Origin: Clostridium drakei
GTDB lineage: Bacteria; Bacillota; Clostridia; Clostridiales; Clostridiaceae
Direction of reading: 5' to 3'
DNA: 64,000 bases
NCBI RefSeq assembly: GCF_000633595.2
Contig: NZ_JIBU02000019.1
Coordinates: forward strand, 105,749 to 169,748
Of this stretch, positions 28,951 through 36,616 are shown piece after piece. The notes beneath the pieces are model-generated. The model was given only the letters and a program-made list of their open reading frames with translations. It had not been told where the DNA came from and made no database searches. The translations under genes and the position numbers were made by a program. The first letter of the stretch is position 1. Every line of letters starts with the position of its first letter.

Positions 28951-30327
28951 ATGAGTGAGACCGCACAAGAGCAGAGACATATTCAAGCAGACAATTTAGG
29001 ATATAAACAGGAATTAAAAAGAGTATTGACATTTAAAGACATTCTTTTATTTGGCATAGTATTCCTTAACCCTATAGCACCATTTGCACTTTATGGAGTA
29101 ATAAATCATAAAACTGGTGGACATATGGCGTTAGCGTATTTTATAGGAATGATTGCCATGATATTTACTGCATATAGCTATGGTAAGATGGCTGGAGCCT
29201 TTCCCGTGGCAGGGTCAAGCTATACTTATGTTGAAAGAGTTATAAACCGGCGTATAGGATTTATAACAGGATGGATGATGTTTTTAGATTATGTATTGTT
29301 ACCACTTCAGATAAATATAGTTGCTGCTATTTATGCTAATGCGTTAATACCTAGTATTCCTAATTGGATTTGGGTTATTATATTTTCAGCTTTTATAGCT
29401 ACAGTTAACTATTTAGGAGTTCAGGTAACCGCTAAAGTAGATACAATTGTAGCAATTTTCAGTTTTGCATGTCTTATTACTTTTGTGGCTTTTGCAGTAC
29501 ATGCTGTAAACGGTGGAACTGGAACAGGTACACTATTTTATACAAAGGCCATATACAATTCTAGCACAGCTACCTTTAGTTGTATAATCTCAGGAGTAGG
29601 AACAGCTGCATTATCATTTTTGGGATTTGATGCTGTAACCACTTTAGCTGAGGAATCTGTAAATCCTTCTAAGGATATAGGAAGAGCTGCTATAGCGACT
29701 TGTTTAATAGGTGGAGCCATATTTATATTACAAGCTTATGTAGGAGCATTGGTATGGCCTGATTATACTACTTATCCTAATATAGATTCAGCTTTTATTT
29801 ACATTATAGGAAAAATTGGAGGACATTTACTTGTTGTATTTTGTTCAGTGGCATTTATAGTTGCATTAGTAGCTGGAGGAGTAGCTGCACAAGCAGGAGC
29901 AGCAAGGTTGCTTTATGGTATGGGAAGGGATAACGCTATACCTAAAAAAATATTTGCTCATCTTGATACTAAACATAAAACACCAGTTTATAATATCATA
30001 ATAATGAGTATTATAAGTATAGTAGGAGCTTGGATTTTAAGCTTGGAAACAGCTTCTGATTTAGTATGTTTTGGAGCATTTATAGGATTTATGCTTGTAA
30101 ACTTATCAGTAATAGTTCACTTCTATATTAAAAAAAGAGAGAGAACAGGTTTGAATTTTATATGGAATTTAATATTTCCTTTACTAGGAATTTTGATTTG
30201 CTTCTATATATGGATAAATATGTCTAAGGTTTCAAAAATAGTGGGATTTAGCTGGATGGCCATTGGTATAGTGTATGGAATAACGAAAAGAAATTCATAT
30301 AAAGGAAAACTTCATCGTGTTAAGTAG
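28951..30327 (+). CDS. APC family amino acid permease
   Basis: A 458-residue integral membrane transporter with about 12 hydrophobic helices. The first helix region (FGIVFLNPIAPFALYGVI) and the AGSSYTYVERVINRRIGFITGWMMFLDYVLLPL segment fit the APC/AAT superfamily, as does FDAVTTLAEESVNPSKDIGRA after helix 5. Substrate is not determinable. The convergent neighbour encodes an ornithine cyclodeaminase-like protein, so a basic or urea-cycle amino acid is a possibility only. AGGAGGT places the start at ATG 28951 rather than the in-frame TTG 28924. Confidence 0.92.
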   Translation: MSETAQEQRHIQADNLGYKQELKRVLTFKDILLFGIVFLNPIAPFALYGVINHKTGGHMALAYFIGMIAMIFTAYSYGKMAGAFPVAGSSYTYVERVINRRIGFITGWMMFLDYVLLPLQINIVAAIYANALIPSIPNWIWVIIFSAFIATVNYLGVQVTAKVDTIVAIFSFACLITFVAFAVHAVNGGTGTGTLFYTKAIYNSSTATFSCIISGVGTAALSFLGFDAVTTLAEESVNPSKDIGRAAIATCLIGGAIFILQAYVGALVWPDYTTYPNIDSAFIYIIGKIGGHLLVVFCSVAFIVALVAGGVAAQAGAARLLYGMGRDNAIPKKIFAHLDTKHKTPVYNIIIMSIISIVGAWILSLETASDLVCFGAFIGFMLVNLSVIVHFYIKKRERTGLNFIWNLIFPLLGILICFYIWINMSKVSKIVGFSWMAIGIVYGITKRNSYKGKLHRVK

Positions 30328-30345
30328 AAAAAAGATTTAAAAGTA

Positions 30346-30396
30346 AGCTTATTTATAAAGTTCATGATGTGTTAAAGATGAATTTATAAATAAGCT
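30346..30396. terminator. Bidirectional terminator between convergent genes
   Basis: AGCTTATTTATAAA / TTTATAAATAAGCT with a 23-base loop, between the permease (plus) and the DUF6483-like gene (minus). Confidence 0.6.
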
Positions 30397-30419
30397 ATTT
30401 AAATAGGCATACTATGATT

Positions 30420-31079
30420 TTACAGTTTGTTTTTTAAAAATTTTATGGATTCATTTATTTCTTCGCGAGGAAGATTATTTTCATTTAAATCATTATCATC
30501 CTTAAGAAGAAGACCTTCATAAAAATCAAGACCTTTCTTTATTATGTTCTCATCAAAATTATTATTTTCTAAAATATCATAAAATATATCTTCAGCTTTA
30601 TCATAGCTGTTTGTTTTAAGGTAATAATCCATAAGCTTATTTTGTATAGAAACAGGTATTTTATATGAAGATACTTTTTCTATAATGGGTTCTATATCAG
30701 AAAAATAATTTTGTAAATCACAATTATCATTTTTATTTACATAAGCTTCTAAAAATAGATTCAAGGATTTTAAATTCATATAAAAGGCTTCATCAAGGTT
30801 ATTTTCATCCTCAAAAATGAGAGCTTCTTCTTCTAAAAGTTTTGCCATCATAATACATTTATCTGCATTTATAGTGCCATCTGTTTTTATCATATCCAAT
30901 AAATTTTCATCAGAAAATGAATTGAAAAATTTTGAGCTAAGTCTGAAAATTTCTTTAAAAGTATCATCAATTGTAGTTAATGCTTCTTGATTTTTACCTT
31001 CTTTTCTTAATTTTAATATTTTATCCATGAATTCTTTAAATTTTGCTACTAATTCTGATGTTAAATTTCTTTTTAGCAT
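30420..31079 (-). CDS. Helical DUF6483-like protein
   Basis: A 219-residue soluble, mostly helical, acidic protein. The N-terminus (LTSELVAKFKEFMDKILKLR) and the repeated 'alanine/leucine plus helix' pattern in KNQEALTTIDDTFKEIFRL, LDEAFYMNLKSLNLFLEAY and YDKAEDIFYDILENN suggest TPR-like repeats. It resembles what I recall as DUF6483 in clostridia, though I cannot confirm this. GGAGGTATAAAA precedes the ATG. It follows the ornithine cyclodeaminase-like gene by 32 bases in one minus-strand operon. Confidence 0.75.
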   Translation of the reverse strand: MLKRNLTSELVAKFKEFMDKILKLRKEGKNQEALTTIDDTFKEIFRLSSKFFNSFSDENLLDMIKTDGTINADKCIMMAKLLEEEALIFEDENNLDEAFYMNLKSLNLFLEAYVNKNDNCDLQNYFSDIEPIIEKVSSYKIPVSIQNKLMDYYLKTNSYDKAEDIFYDILENNNFDENIIKKGLDFYEGLLLKDDNDLNENNLPREEINESIKFLKNKL

Positions 31080-31111
31080 TTTTATACCTCCATCAAGTAA
31101 ATGGCATTATG

Positions 31112-32197
31112 TTATAATAAATTATTGGCAATGTTTACAACAAAATCTTGAACATTTGTAACTATTGAAGTAACTTCTAAACTCCCTCTATCTCTTAGTT
31201 TATTTACTCCAAATTCTGATATATCTACAGTGTATATATACACAGGCCGTATGGTATCACCTTCTACTTTGTACATAGGAGTCATGTTCCCAGTAGCAAT
31301 GGTGTGAAGCTGGGTAGCCATACATATTACTGTAGTAGCTTTTTTACAATGTTGTCTCATGGCATCTTGAGCTTTATATACATCCGAAAAAACAGGAGGA
31401 AGGGGACCATCATCTCTTATGGAACCTGCTAGCACAAAAGGAACTTTATTCTTTATGCAAGAATGAATAACTCCATCAGTTATACCTTGTTCATGAACAA
31501 ATTTTTCTAAAGAACCAGCACGTCTTGCACCGTTAATAATATCTATATGATTATAGTGTCCATTAGGAGTTGAAAATTGTGTGTATATGTCTTGACCAAG
31601 GGCTGTTTTCAAAATAGATCCTTCCAAATCATGGGTTGCAAGGGCATTTCCAGCAAAAAGTGCATGGATAAAACCAGCATTTATAAGTGAGGCCATTGCA
31701 TTTTTTGAATCATGATCAAAAACTACAGCAGGTCCTAAAACCCATAATATATATCCATGTTCTCTTTCATGTCTAAGTAATTCATATAAACTATCATAAT
31801 CTTTTGAATATGAACTTTCTCTTGTTCTTCCAGATCTGAAAGAAAAAGTTTGATTATTGTCTACATTTGCTTTAAAACAATTTACATGAATATAAATACC
31901 GTCTTCTGAACACTCAGTTCTTCCTAATATAGCATTGTCACCAATATGTAAATTCCTAAATTCTTTAACTTCTAATGTTTCATTATCATTTAAAACAACT
32001 ACACAATCCATACGACTTTCTGAAGCTAAAATCCATTTCCCATTAATTTTAAAATATTCAGGATAAATAGAAGTTGCATGATAATTAAAAGGAGCAACGC
32101 CTTCAATAGTTACTTTTTCAAAAGTTACATTTGGTGCTGAAACAAAAGGCTCCTTTTCAAAGTCGGGTGCTTGATATTTAGGTAGTTTAAAACTCAT
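31112..32197 (-). CDS. TIGR00300 family, archaeal-type ornithine cyclodeaminase-like protein
   Basis: A 361-residue protein of the TIGR00300 (LOR/SDH-conserved domain) family. The key block is LGPAVVFDHDSKNAM ... LFAGNALATHDLEGS, then LAGSIRDDGPLPPVFSDVYKAQD, and near the end RDRGSLEVTSIVTNVQDFV. The same domain forms the C-terminal part of cyanobacterial arginine dihydrolase AgrE/ArgZ, and the archaeal homologue in Methanococcus was described as an NAD-dependent ornithine cyclodeaminase. The likely reaction is ornithine to proline plus ammonia, but this is inferred. The archaeal enzyme is longer, so the N-terminal domain is shorter here. AGGAGGT precedes the ATG. Confidence 0.82.
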   Translation of the reverse strand: MSFKLPKYQAPDFEKEPFVSAPNVTFEKVTIEGVAPFNYHATSIYPEYFKINGKWILASESRMDCVVVLNDNETLEVKEFRNLHIGDNAILGRTECSEDGIYIHVNCFKANVDNNQTFSFRSGRTRESSYSKDYDSLYELLRHEREHGYILWVLGPAVVFDHDSKNAMASLINAGFIHALFAGNALATHDLEGSILKTALGQDIYTQFSTPNGHYNHIDIINGARRAGSLEKFVHEQGITDGVIHSCIKNKVPFVLAGSIRDDGPLPPVFSDVYKAQDAMRQHCKKATTVICMATQLHTIATGNMTPMYKVEGDTIRPVYIYTVDISEFGVNKLRDRGSLEVTSIVTNVQDFVVNIANNLL

Positions 32198-32453
32198 AAA
32201 AATACCTCCTCTTATATTGTAATTATACTAAAATAATTAAATTGAAACCTAATTGAATGTATGTAGTAAATATAATTATTGATGTTATTCATAATGGTAA
32301 AAAATTTCAATAAATATATTATATCAAATGTATAAATCTAATGCTAATAATGTAAATAGAAATTGTCAAGATAAAAAATAATTTTTAATGATTTTTTATT
32401 TAGCATAAAAAGTATCTACAAGGAAAAACTAAGGAAAGAAAGGAGAGAATACA

Positions 32454-32582
32454 ATGGAAAATAAGATGAAAAATACTAATAACAATAAAAAAGAAGATGG
32501 TAAGTTTAAGAAAAAGAATATAAAGCATGATCCTCAAGAAGAAAGTGCAAGAGCAAAGTTTGGATTGAATAGGGAAGATTAA
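32454..32582 (+). CDS. Very small lysine-rich protein (42 residues)
   Basis: MENKMKNTNNNKKEDGKFKK then KNIKHDPQEESARAKFGLNR and a short tail. It is highly charged, without a signal peptide, and starts after AAAGGAGAG. The KHDPQ-ESARAKFG segment recalls a small clostridial family of about 45 residues with no known role. It is first of a run of tiny genes that ends in an H-type spore protein gene and its neighbours, so a spore or late-growth role is plausible. A longer minus-strand frame crosses it but lacks a ribosome-binding site. Confidence 0.7.
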   Translation: MENKMKNTNNNKKEDGKFKKKNIKHDPQEESARAKFGLNRED

Positions 32583-32609
32583 AAAATAAAAAATGTAAGG
32601 AGAATACAT

Positions 32610-32744
32610 ATGGAAAATAGAAATAAACAACCTAAAAAATGGTCGAAAGACCCTAATAGTGCTAAATATCATTCAAGAAGTGCTGAATTTAAAGCAAGTG
32701 AGAAAAATGGTAAAAATACCAAAGATAAATTTAATGAATCTTAG
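32610..32744 (+). CDS. Very small basic protein (44 residues)
   Basis: MENRNKQPKKWSKDPNSAKY followed by HSRSAEFKASEKNGKNTKDK. It is hydrophilic and basic, with no cysteine or hydrophobic core, so it is likely unstructured or nucleic-acid-binding. TAAGGAGAATACAT precedes the ATG, 27 bases after the previous gene. Its stop codon TAG is embedded in the next gene's ribosome-binding site (TTAGGAGGT), which indicates tight co-translation. Function unknown; composition recalls minor spore-core proteins. Confidence 0.7.
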   Translation: MENRNKQPKKWSKDPNSAKYHSRSAEFKASEKNGKNTKDKFNES

Positions 32745-32758
32745 GAGGTATGTAAGTT

Positions 32759-32953
32759 ATGAAATTAGACACTAAAGATATTATAAAGAAAAGAATTTTA
32801 GATGTGCAGGAAAGCGTAAGGGATTATCAAATGTTTTCTCATAAATTAGATGATCCTGAGGTAGTATCCACTTTTAAAGAGTTTGCAGAAGAGTCAGCTA
32901 TTCAGGCTAAAAAGCTTCAACAGCTTTTATCCAAGTATGAAGATATTAAGTAG
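32759..32953 (+). CDS. Small helical protein (64 residues)
   Basis: A 64-residue, predicted all-helical protein: MKLDTKDIIKKRILDVQESV, then DPEVVSTFKEFAEESAIQAKK and a short leucine-rich C-terminal helix. It looks like a helical hairpin of the ferritin-like or rubrerythrin-fragment sort, but metal ligands are not evident. The ribosome-binding site AGGAGGT overlaps the stop of the preceding small gene. It is third in the tiny-gene operon. Function unknown. Confidence 0.75.
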   Translation: MKLDTKDIIKKRILDVQESVRDYQMFSHKLDDPEVVSTFKEFAEESAIQAKKLQQLLSKYEDIK

Positions 32954-33068
32954 TTATTATTTTCCTAGCATTTTATATAAACTCTCATTATTAAACAATT
33001 GATATTTTTTTACTTATGTCATATTATATATATAAGGATTACTATAATTTTGAGGTAGGTATAAAATT

Positions 33069-33287
33069 ATGAAATTTACTATTGTTTGTTATGTAAATGA
33101 TTATGCCATATGTAAAGATGATAACGGAGAAATTTTCAATTTGCCAAAGGAAAAAGTTAGTTGCTTTAAAGAGGGTGACGTAATTAATATGGGTGAAGAT
33201 GGAGAAGTAGTTAAAGATGAAGAAATAGTTGAAGATGAAGAAAAATACTATATATGTGATGATGTAGTTATATTCTATAATGATTAA
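33069..33287 (+). CDS. Small acidic DUF3006-like protein (72 residues)
   Basis: MKFTIVCYVNDYAICKDDNG, then EIFNLPKEKVSCFKEGDVIN and an acidic segment of Glu/Asp/Val repeats (GEVVKDEEIVEDEEKYYI). The first half has the beta-strand pattern of DUF3006 proteins, where a GD turn follows a proline-containing strand. A CATATTATA sequence at 33020-33028 resembles a sigma-E/K -10 element, but no matching -35 is convincing. It stands between the tiny-gene operon and sspH, followed by a terminator. Confidence 0.7.
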   Translation: MKFTIVCYVNDYAICKDDNGEIFNLPKEKVSCFKEGDVINMGEDGEVVKDEEIVEDEEKYYICDDVVIFYND

Positions 33288-33303
33288 TTCATATGATTGG
33301 TAA

Positions 33304-33342
33304 AAGTAGCTGGTATAGATCAGCTGCTTATTTTTTTTGTAT
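33304..33342 (+). terminator. Rho-independent terminator
   Basis: AAGTAGCTG / CAGCTGCTT stem with loop GTATAGAT, then ATTTTTTTTG. It ends the DUF3006-like gene. Confidence 0.85.
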
Positions 33343-33407
33343 AAATTTTTATAAGATACTCAAACTATATATAAACTTATACAATTATATAAAAAATGGA
33401 GGTAGTT

Positions 33408-33608
33408 ATGGAAATTGAGAAAGTAAAAGAAATAATAGATTCACCAGCGAATATAGAAGTATTATATAGAAGCCATCCTGTATGGATAGATGCAATAGAT
33501 ACAGGAGCAAAAATGGTTAAAATAAAAATATTAGAATCTAAGGAAAAAAAGTATGTTCCTGCAGAAGATTTAGTAGATACAGGAAAGGTAATAAATATAA
33601 AAAGGTAG
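33408..33608 (+). CDS. sspH: H-type small acid-soluble spore protein
   Basis: A 66-residue protein that matches the minor SASP H family by pattern: MEIEKVKEIIDSPANIEVLY, then RSHPVWIDAIDTGAKMVKI and KKYVPAEDLVDTG. B. subtilis SspH has the same order (helix, S-x-x-x-NV, PV-I--VD, VPV--L). These proteins load the spore core and are made in the forespore under sigma-G. ATG 33408 is preferred over the in-frame ATG 33396 because GGAGGT lies between them. Presence of the gene supports a sporulating host and a spore-related reading of its small neighbours. Confidence 0.88.
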   Translation: MEIEKVKEIIDSPANIEVLYRSHPVWIDAIDTGAKMVKIKILESKEKKYVPAEDLVDTGKVINIKR

Positions 33609-33621
33609 GAGTGGATCAATT

Positions 33622-33780
33622 ATGGTGAGATCTAAAAATAAAGGAACACACGAAAAAGCTATGGAACAAGCAAAAGATTTATTGGATAAAGGTGTAGGAA
33701 TTGGAGAAATAAAAAGCAGAACAGAACTTAATGAACACGATGTTATGAAGGCAAAGGAAAAAATGGAAGGTGAAAGATAG
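33622..33780 (+). CDS. Small helix-turn-helix-like protein A (52 residues)
   Basis: MVRSKNKGTHEKAMEQAKDL then LDKGVGIGEIKSRTELNEHD and a basic tail. It aligns without gaps to the next gene's product over the pattern A-x-x-L/M-x-x-KG-(x)4-EI-x-x-x-T-x-L-x-x-x-D, so the two are paralogues. The turn between GIGEI and ELNEHD looks like a small helix-turn-helix. It starts with ATG after GGAGTGGATCAATT, 13 bases after sspH, so it is likely co-transcribed with that spore gene. No function is known. Confidence 0.7.
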   Translation: MVRSKNKGTHEKAMEQAKDLLDKGVGIGEIKSRTELNEHDVMKAKEKMEGER

Positions 33781-33795
33781 AAGGGAGACAAAAGC

Positions 33796-33939
33796 ATGAG
33801 AGGTGAATTGCAGCATGCTAAGGAAAGAGCAAAACAAATGATGATAAAAGGTATTGATTGGGATGAAATAAGGCTTGAAACCAGGCTAAGACAAAAGGAT
33901 TTAAAGAGAATACAGAAGGATATAACAAAAAGGTTTTAA
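33796..33939 (+). CDS. Small helix-turn-helix-like protein B (47 residues)
   Basis: MRGELQHAKERAKQMMIKGI then DWDEIRLETRLRQKDLKRIQ and a basic end. Paralogue of the preceding 52-residue protein, with the same A-x-x-M-x-x-KG-x-x-x-x-EI-x-x-x-T-x-L spacing. It is basic and helical and may bind nucleic acid. AAGGGAGA precedes the ATG, 15 bases after the previous gene, in the same operon as sspH. Confidence 0.7.
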   Translation: MRGELQHAKERAKQMMIKGIDWDEIRLETRLRQKDLKRIQKDITKRF

Positions 33940-33982
33940 ATAATTTTTATTATATAAAAATAAAAGGATAAGGTGAATTTTA

Positions 33983-34117
33983 ATGAGTATAAAAGGCAAA
34001 TTAACAAGTAAACAAAAATCAGCTCAAGGTATACATGTAGAGGATAATGGTAAAAATTCATATAAGGAAAATGAGAGAAAAAAGCAAAACAAAAATGATA
34101 ATGTAAATCCGGATTAG
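33983..34117 (+). CDS. Very small hydrophilic protein (44 residues)
   Basis: MSIKGKLTSKQKSAQGIHVE then DNGKNSYKENERKKQNKNDN and VNPD. It is rich in Lys, Asn and Glu with no hydrophobic core. It starts after AAGGATAAGGTG, 43 bases from the preceding tiny gene. A terminator follows at 34134. It resembles the other tiny charged proteins of this cluster in composition but not in sequence. Spore-core association is a guess from context. Confidence 0.6.
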   Translation: MSIKGKLTSKQKSAQGIHVEDNGKNSYKENERKKQNKNDNVNPD

Positions 34118-34133
34118 GAGAGTATATTTAAGA

Positions 34134-34160
34134 AAAGGCGGTACAATATATCGCCTATAT
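34134..34160 (+). terminator. Terminator after the small-protein cluster
   Basis: AGGCG / CGCCT short stem with an AT loop, then ATATTTTATTT. A weak but plausible terminator. Confidence 0.55.
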
Positions 34161-34326
34161 TTTATTTATTGATAATTTAATGAATTTCTATTATTATATA
34201 GAATAGGAAATAAAATTTAAATTTATGTAAACAAAATTACTAAAAATATAATAATGTGTAGAAACGTGAAAATTTTGATTTTTGTGCGATATTAGTGATT
34301 TAGTATTGACGAAATAGGGGGATAGG

Positions 34327-34986
34327 ATGGATAAGTTAGTATTAAAAAACTTGAGTTTGTTTGAACAAATGCAGTTTATTATTAAAAAAGAATTTTATGA
34401 TGGAATAATTTTAAAGAAATATGATGAATGTTTGGCCATAAGAGTATCTACCCTGCAAGATAACTATGTTCCCTTTGAAGTAAATGAACAAGCAAGTTAT
34501 ATTTTAGCTAGTGAAAGTGAAGCTCTGCGATGTACTTCGAAGGTTATTGGTAGTAAACTTGATAGCAATTATAATATAATATTACTAGAAGCACCAACAC
34601 TGATAAATAAAATAGAGAGAAGAGAGCATCCAAGACTTAAAGTAATTAAAGATATAGAATATTATTTTTTGCCAAGTAAAGCTGAAATTAGTAATCTTAA
34701 TGAAATTTCAGCAAGTTATTATGCGAAATTAAAAAAATCATTTACCATAGATTTAAGTACAGGAGGGGTCTGTTTAGTTACTTATGAAAGTAATTTTGAT
34801 TCAAAGGAAGCTATTGTAACTTTACATTTAGATGAAAAAATAAATGCTTTGTGTACTGTTATTAGAGTTGAAGAAAATGATAATGGTTCTAATTATAAAA
34901 CTGCTTTAAAATTTAAATTAATTGATCAAAGTAATTTAAAGATAATTAATGATTATGTTAATAGAAATCTTAAATTAAAAAAATAG
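34327..34986 (+). CDS. PilZ-domain c-di-GMP receptor (YcgR-like)
   Basis: A 219-residue cytosolic protein with an N-terminal YcgR-type domain (residues 1-~95, contains ISVSTLQDNYVPFEV-like strands) and a C-terminal PilZ domain. The c-di-GMP-binding signature is complete: RREHPR (R-x-x-x-R, near residue 98) and DLSTGGVCL (D-x-S-x-G-G). Such proteins brake flagella or alter surface polysaccharide when c-di-GMP rises. The start is ATG 34327 after GGGGGATAGG. def follows after 14 bases, probably by co-transcription. No flagellar genes are nearby. Confidence 0.9.
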   Translation: MDKLVLKNLSLFEQMQFIIKKEFYDGIILKKYDECLAIRVSTLQDNYVPFEVNEQASYILASESEALRCTSKVIGSKLDSNYNIILLEAPTLINKIERREHPRLKVIKDIEYYFLPSKAEISNLNEISASYYAKLKKSFTIDLSTGGVCLVTYESNFDSKEAIVTLHLDEKINALCTVIRVEENDNGSNYKTALKFKLIDQSNLKIINDYVNRNLKLKK

Positions 34987-35000
34987 AGGTGTAGTTAAAA

Positions 35001-35453
35001 ATGGCATTAAGACAAATTAGACTTTTTGGAGATGAAATACTAAGAAAAAAGAGCAGAGAAGTTGAAGTAGTAGATGACAAGATAAGACAGATATTAAATG
35101 ATATGGCAGATACTATGTATAACACAGAAAATGGTGGAGGATTAGCAGGTCCACAAGTTGGTATATTAAAGAGGCTAGTTGTAATAGACATGGGTGAAGG
35201 ACTTATAAAGTTAGTTAATCCAAAGATAATTGAACAAGAAGGAACTCAGGAAGTTATAGAAGGCTGCCTAAGTAGTCCAAATACTTGGGGAAAGTTAAAA
35301 AGGCCGGCAAAGGTAAAGGTACAAGCATTGAATGAAAATGGTGAAGAAATTATTCTAACAGGAACAGGAAGTTTGGCAAAATGTTTCTGTCATGAAATAG
35401 ACCATTTAGAGGGTATACTTTTTACTGATTTAGTTACTGAGTATATAGAGTAA
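35001..35453 (+). CDS. def: Peptide deformylase
   Basis: Removes the N-formyl group of nascent proteins. The 150-residue type 1 enzyme has the three motifs: GGGLAGPQVGI (family GxGLAAxQ, with Gly in place of the second Ala), EGCLSSP, and CHEIDHLEGILF (HExxH with the third metal ligand Cys in EGCLS). ATG follows AGAGGTG. It is coupled to the PilZ gene and followed by a strong terminator. Confidence 0.97.
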   Translation: MALRQIRLFGDEILRKKSREVEVVDDKIRQILNDMADTMYNTENGGGLAGPQVGILKRLVVIDMGEGLIKLVNPKIIEQEGTQEVIEGCLSSPNTWGKLKRPAKVKVQALNENGEEIILTGTGSLAKCFCHEIDHLEGILFTDLVTEYIE

Positions 35454-35490
35454 AATAAATATAATTAAACAAATATAGAAAAATAAAATT

Positions 35491-35550
35491 GTCTTGTTAA
35501 GTATGGTGATAGTAGTATTTTTGGCTATAGTTACTTAACAGGACTTTTTT
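35491..35550 (+). terminator. Rho-independent terminator after def
   Basis: GTCTTGTTAAGTA / TTACTTAACAGGAC long stem with a 27-base loop, then TTTTTTT. Confidence 0.85.
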
Positions 35551-35671
35551 TAATTTAATTTTGGACAAACTAAAGCACAAAAAGATAGATATGAAATTCT
35601 ATCTTCTGATATACTCTAGGCTGATAATAAATTATAAAATAATTAAGATTATTATAGAGAGGAAATATTAG

Positions 35672-36589
35672 ATGGGAGAATATTATAAAATTAGAGAAAA
35701 AAATATTTATACTGAGGTTTTAGGAGAAGATTCATCTCCAGTGCTTTTATTTATTCATGGTGGTCCTGGCGGAATCGGTACTGCAGATTTTATTAAATAT
35801 CAGGGACATCGATTATCAAAAAAATTTAAAATTGTAGCTCCAGATCAAAGGGGAGTATGGAGGTCTCAGGAGATTTTAGAGGAAGAGCATATTTCATTAG
35901 AAGATATCATTGAAGACTTTGAAGAACTAAGAAAAAAGTTACATATAAATAAATGGTCACTGCTTAGTCATTCATTTGGCGGATACCTTGCTGTTCTTTA
36001 TGCTAATCTATACCCTGATTCTATTGAATGTATGATATATGAATGTCCATCCTTTGATTTTTCACTTTCAGAGCGTTCTATGTTAAATTCGGCAGCCAAG
36101 GAGTTGATTAAATTAGGAAGTGAGGTGCTGGGGAAAGGATATTTTAAAGCTTTAAAGGAAATTACAGATTATAAAGAGGTTCATAAGCTTCTTATGAAGG
36201 CGTTAGATGAACTTGGACAAAATTGCAATAATATCATGTGGTTTGGAAAAGATAAGCAAATAATTGAGAAAATAGCTATATCCACTAAAGATGCTGGAAA
36301 CTTGTGGCGTAAATCTACTAATACAAGAATCAAATTGATGAAAGATTGGCGAGTATATAATGATGTATTTAATGAACTATCAAATGTAAATAAGCCTTCT
36401 TTATTAATTAAAGGTAAACATGACACAATAACTTGTAATATACAAATAGAGGAATTTAGAAATAGGGTAAGAGATAAGCAAGTAGTTACATTTGATTTTT
36501 CAGGTCATTATGTTAGAATTGAAGAACCTGATAAGTATTGTGAAGTTATAACAAATTATGTATATAATAATACGCAAGAATCTATTTAA
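35672..36589 (+). CDS. Alpha/beta hydrolase (proline-iminopeptidase-like)
   Basis: A 305-residue cytosolic hydrolase. The oxyanion-hole segment LLFIHGGPGGIGT and the APDQRG loop fit the proline iminopeptidase subgroup, and the nucleophile lies in LLSHSFGGYLA. The later Asp and His are in GKHDTI and FSGHYVRIEEP. The nucleophile elbow reads S-H-S-F-G rather than G-x-S-x-G, a tolerated variant. AGAGGAAA precedes the ATG. An AraC-type regulator follows closely and is probably co-transcribed. Substrate unknown. Confidence 0.85.
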   Translation: MGEYYKIREKNIYTEVLGEDSSPVLLFIHGGPGGIGTADFIKYQGHRLSKKFKIVAPDQRGVWRSQEILEEEHISLEDIIEDFEELRKKLHINKWSLLSHSFGGYLAVLYANLYPDSIECMIYECPSFDFSLSERSMLNSAAKELIKLGSEVLGKGYFKALKEITDYKEVHKLLMKALDELGQNCNNIMWFGKDKQIIEKIAISTKDAGNLWRKSTNTRIKLMKDWRVYNDVFNELSNVNKPSLLIKGKHDTITCNIQIEEFRNRVRDKQVVTFDFSGHYVRIEEPDKYCEVITNYVYNNTQESI

Positions 36590-36616
36590 TAATGATTTTG
36601 AAATGAGATGGTAAGT

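Noticed and set aside
32400..32672. A 90-codon minus-strand frame that crosses the first two tiny genes
   Set aside because: It is Phe/Leu/Ile-rich and hydrophobic in a way typical of antisense to lysine-rich genes, has no ribosome-binding site and overlaps two well-started genes.
33020..33028. CATATTATA as a sigma-E/K -10 element
   Set aside because: The -10 match is good but no -35 element lies at an allowed spacing. It is noted only in the gene entry.
34261..34300. Possible sigma-28 (FliA-type) promoter before the PilZ gene
   Set aside because: GTGCGATAT resembles a sigma-28 -10 only partly, and no TAAA-type -35 is found at the proper distance.
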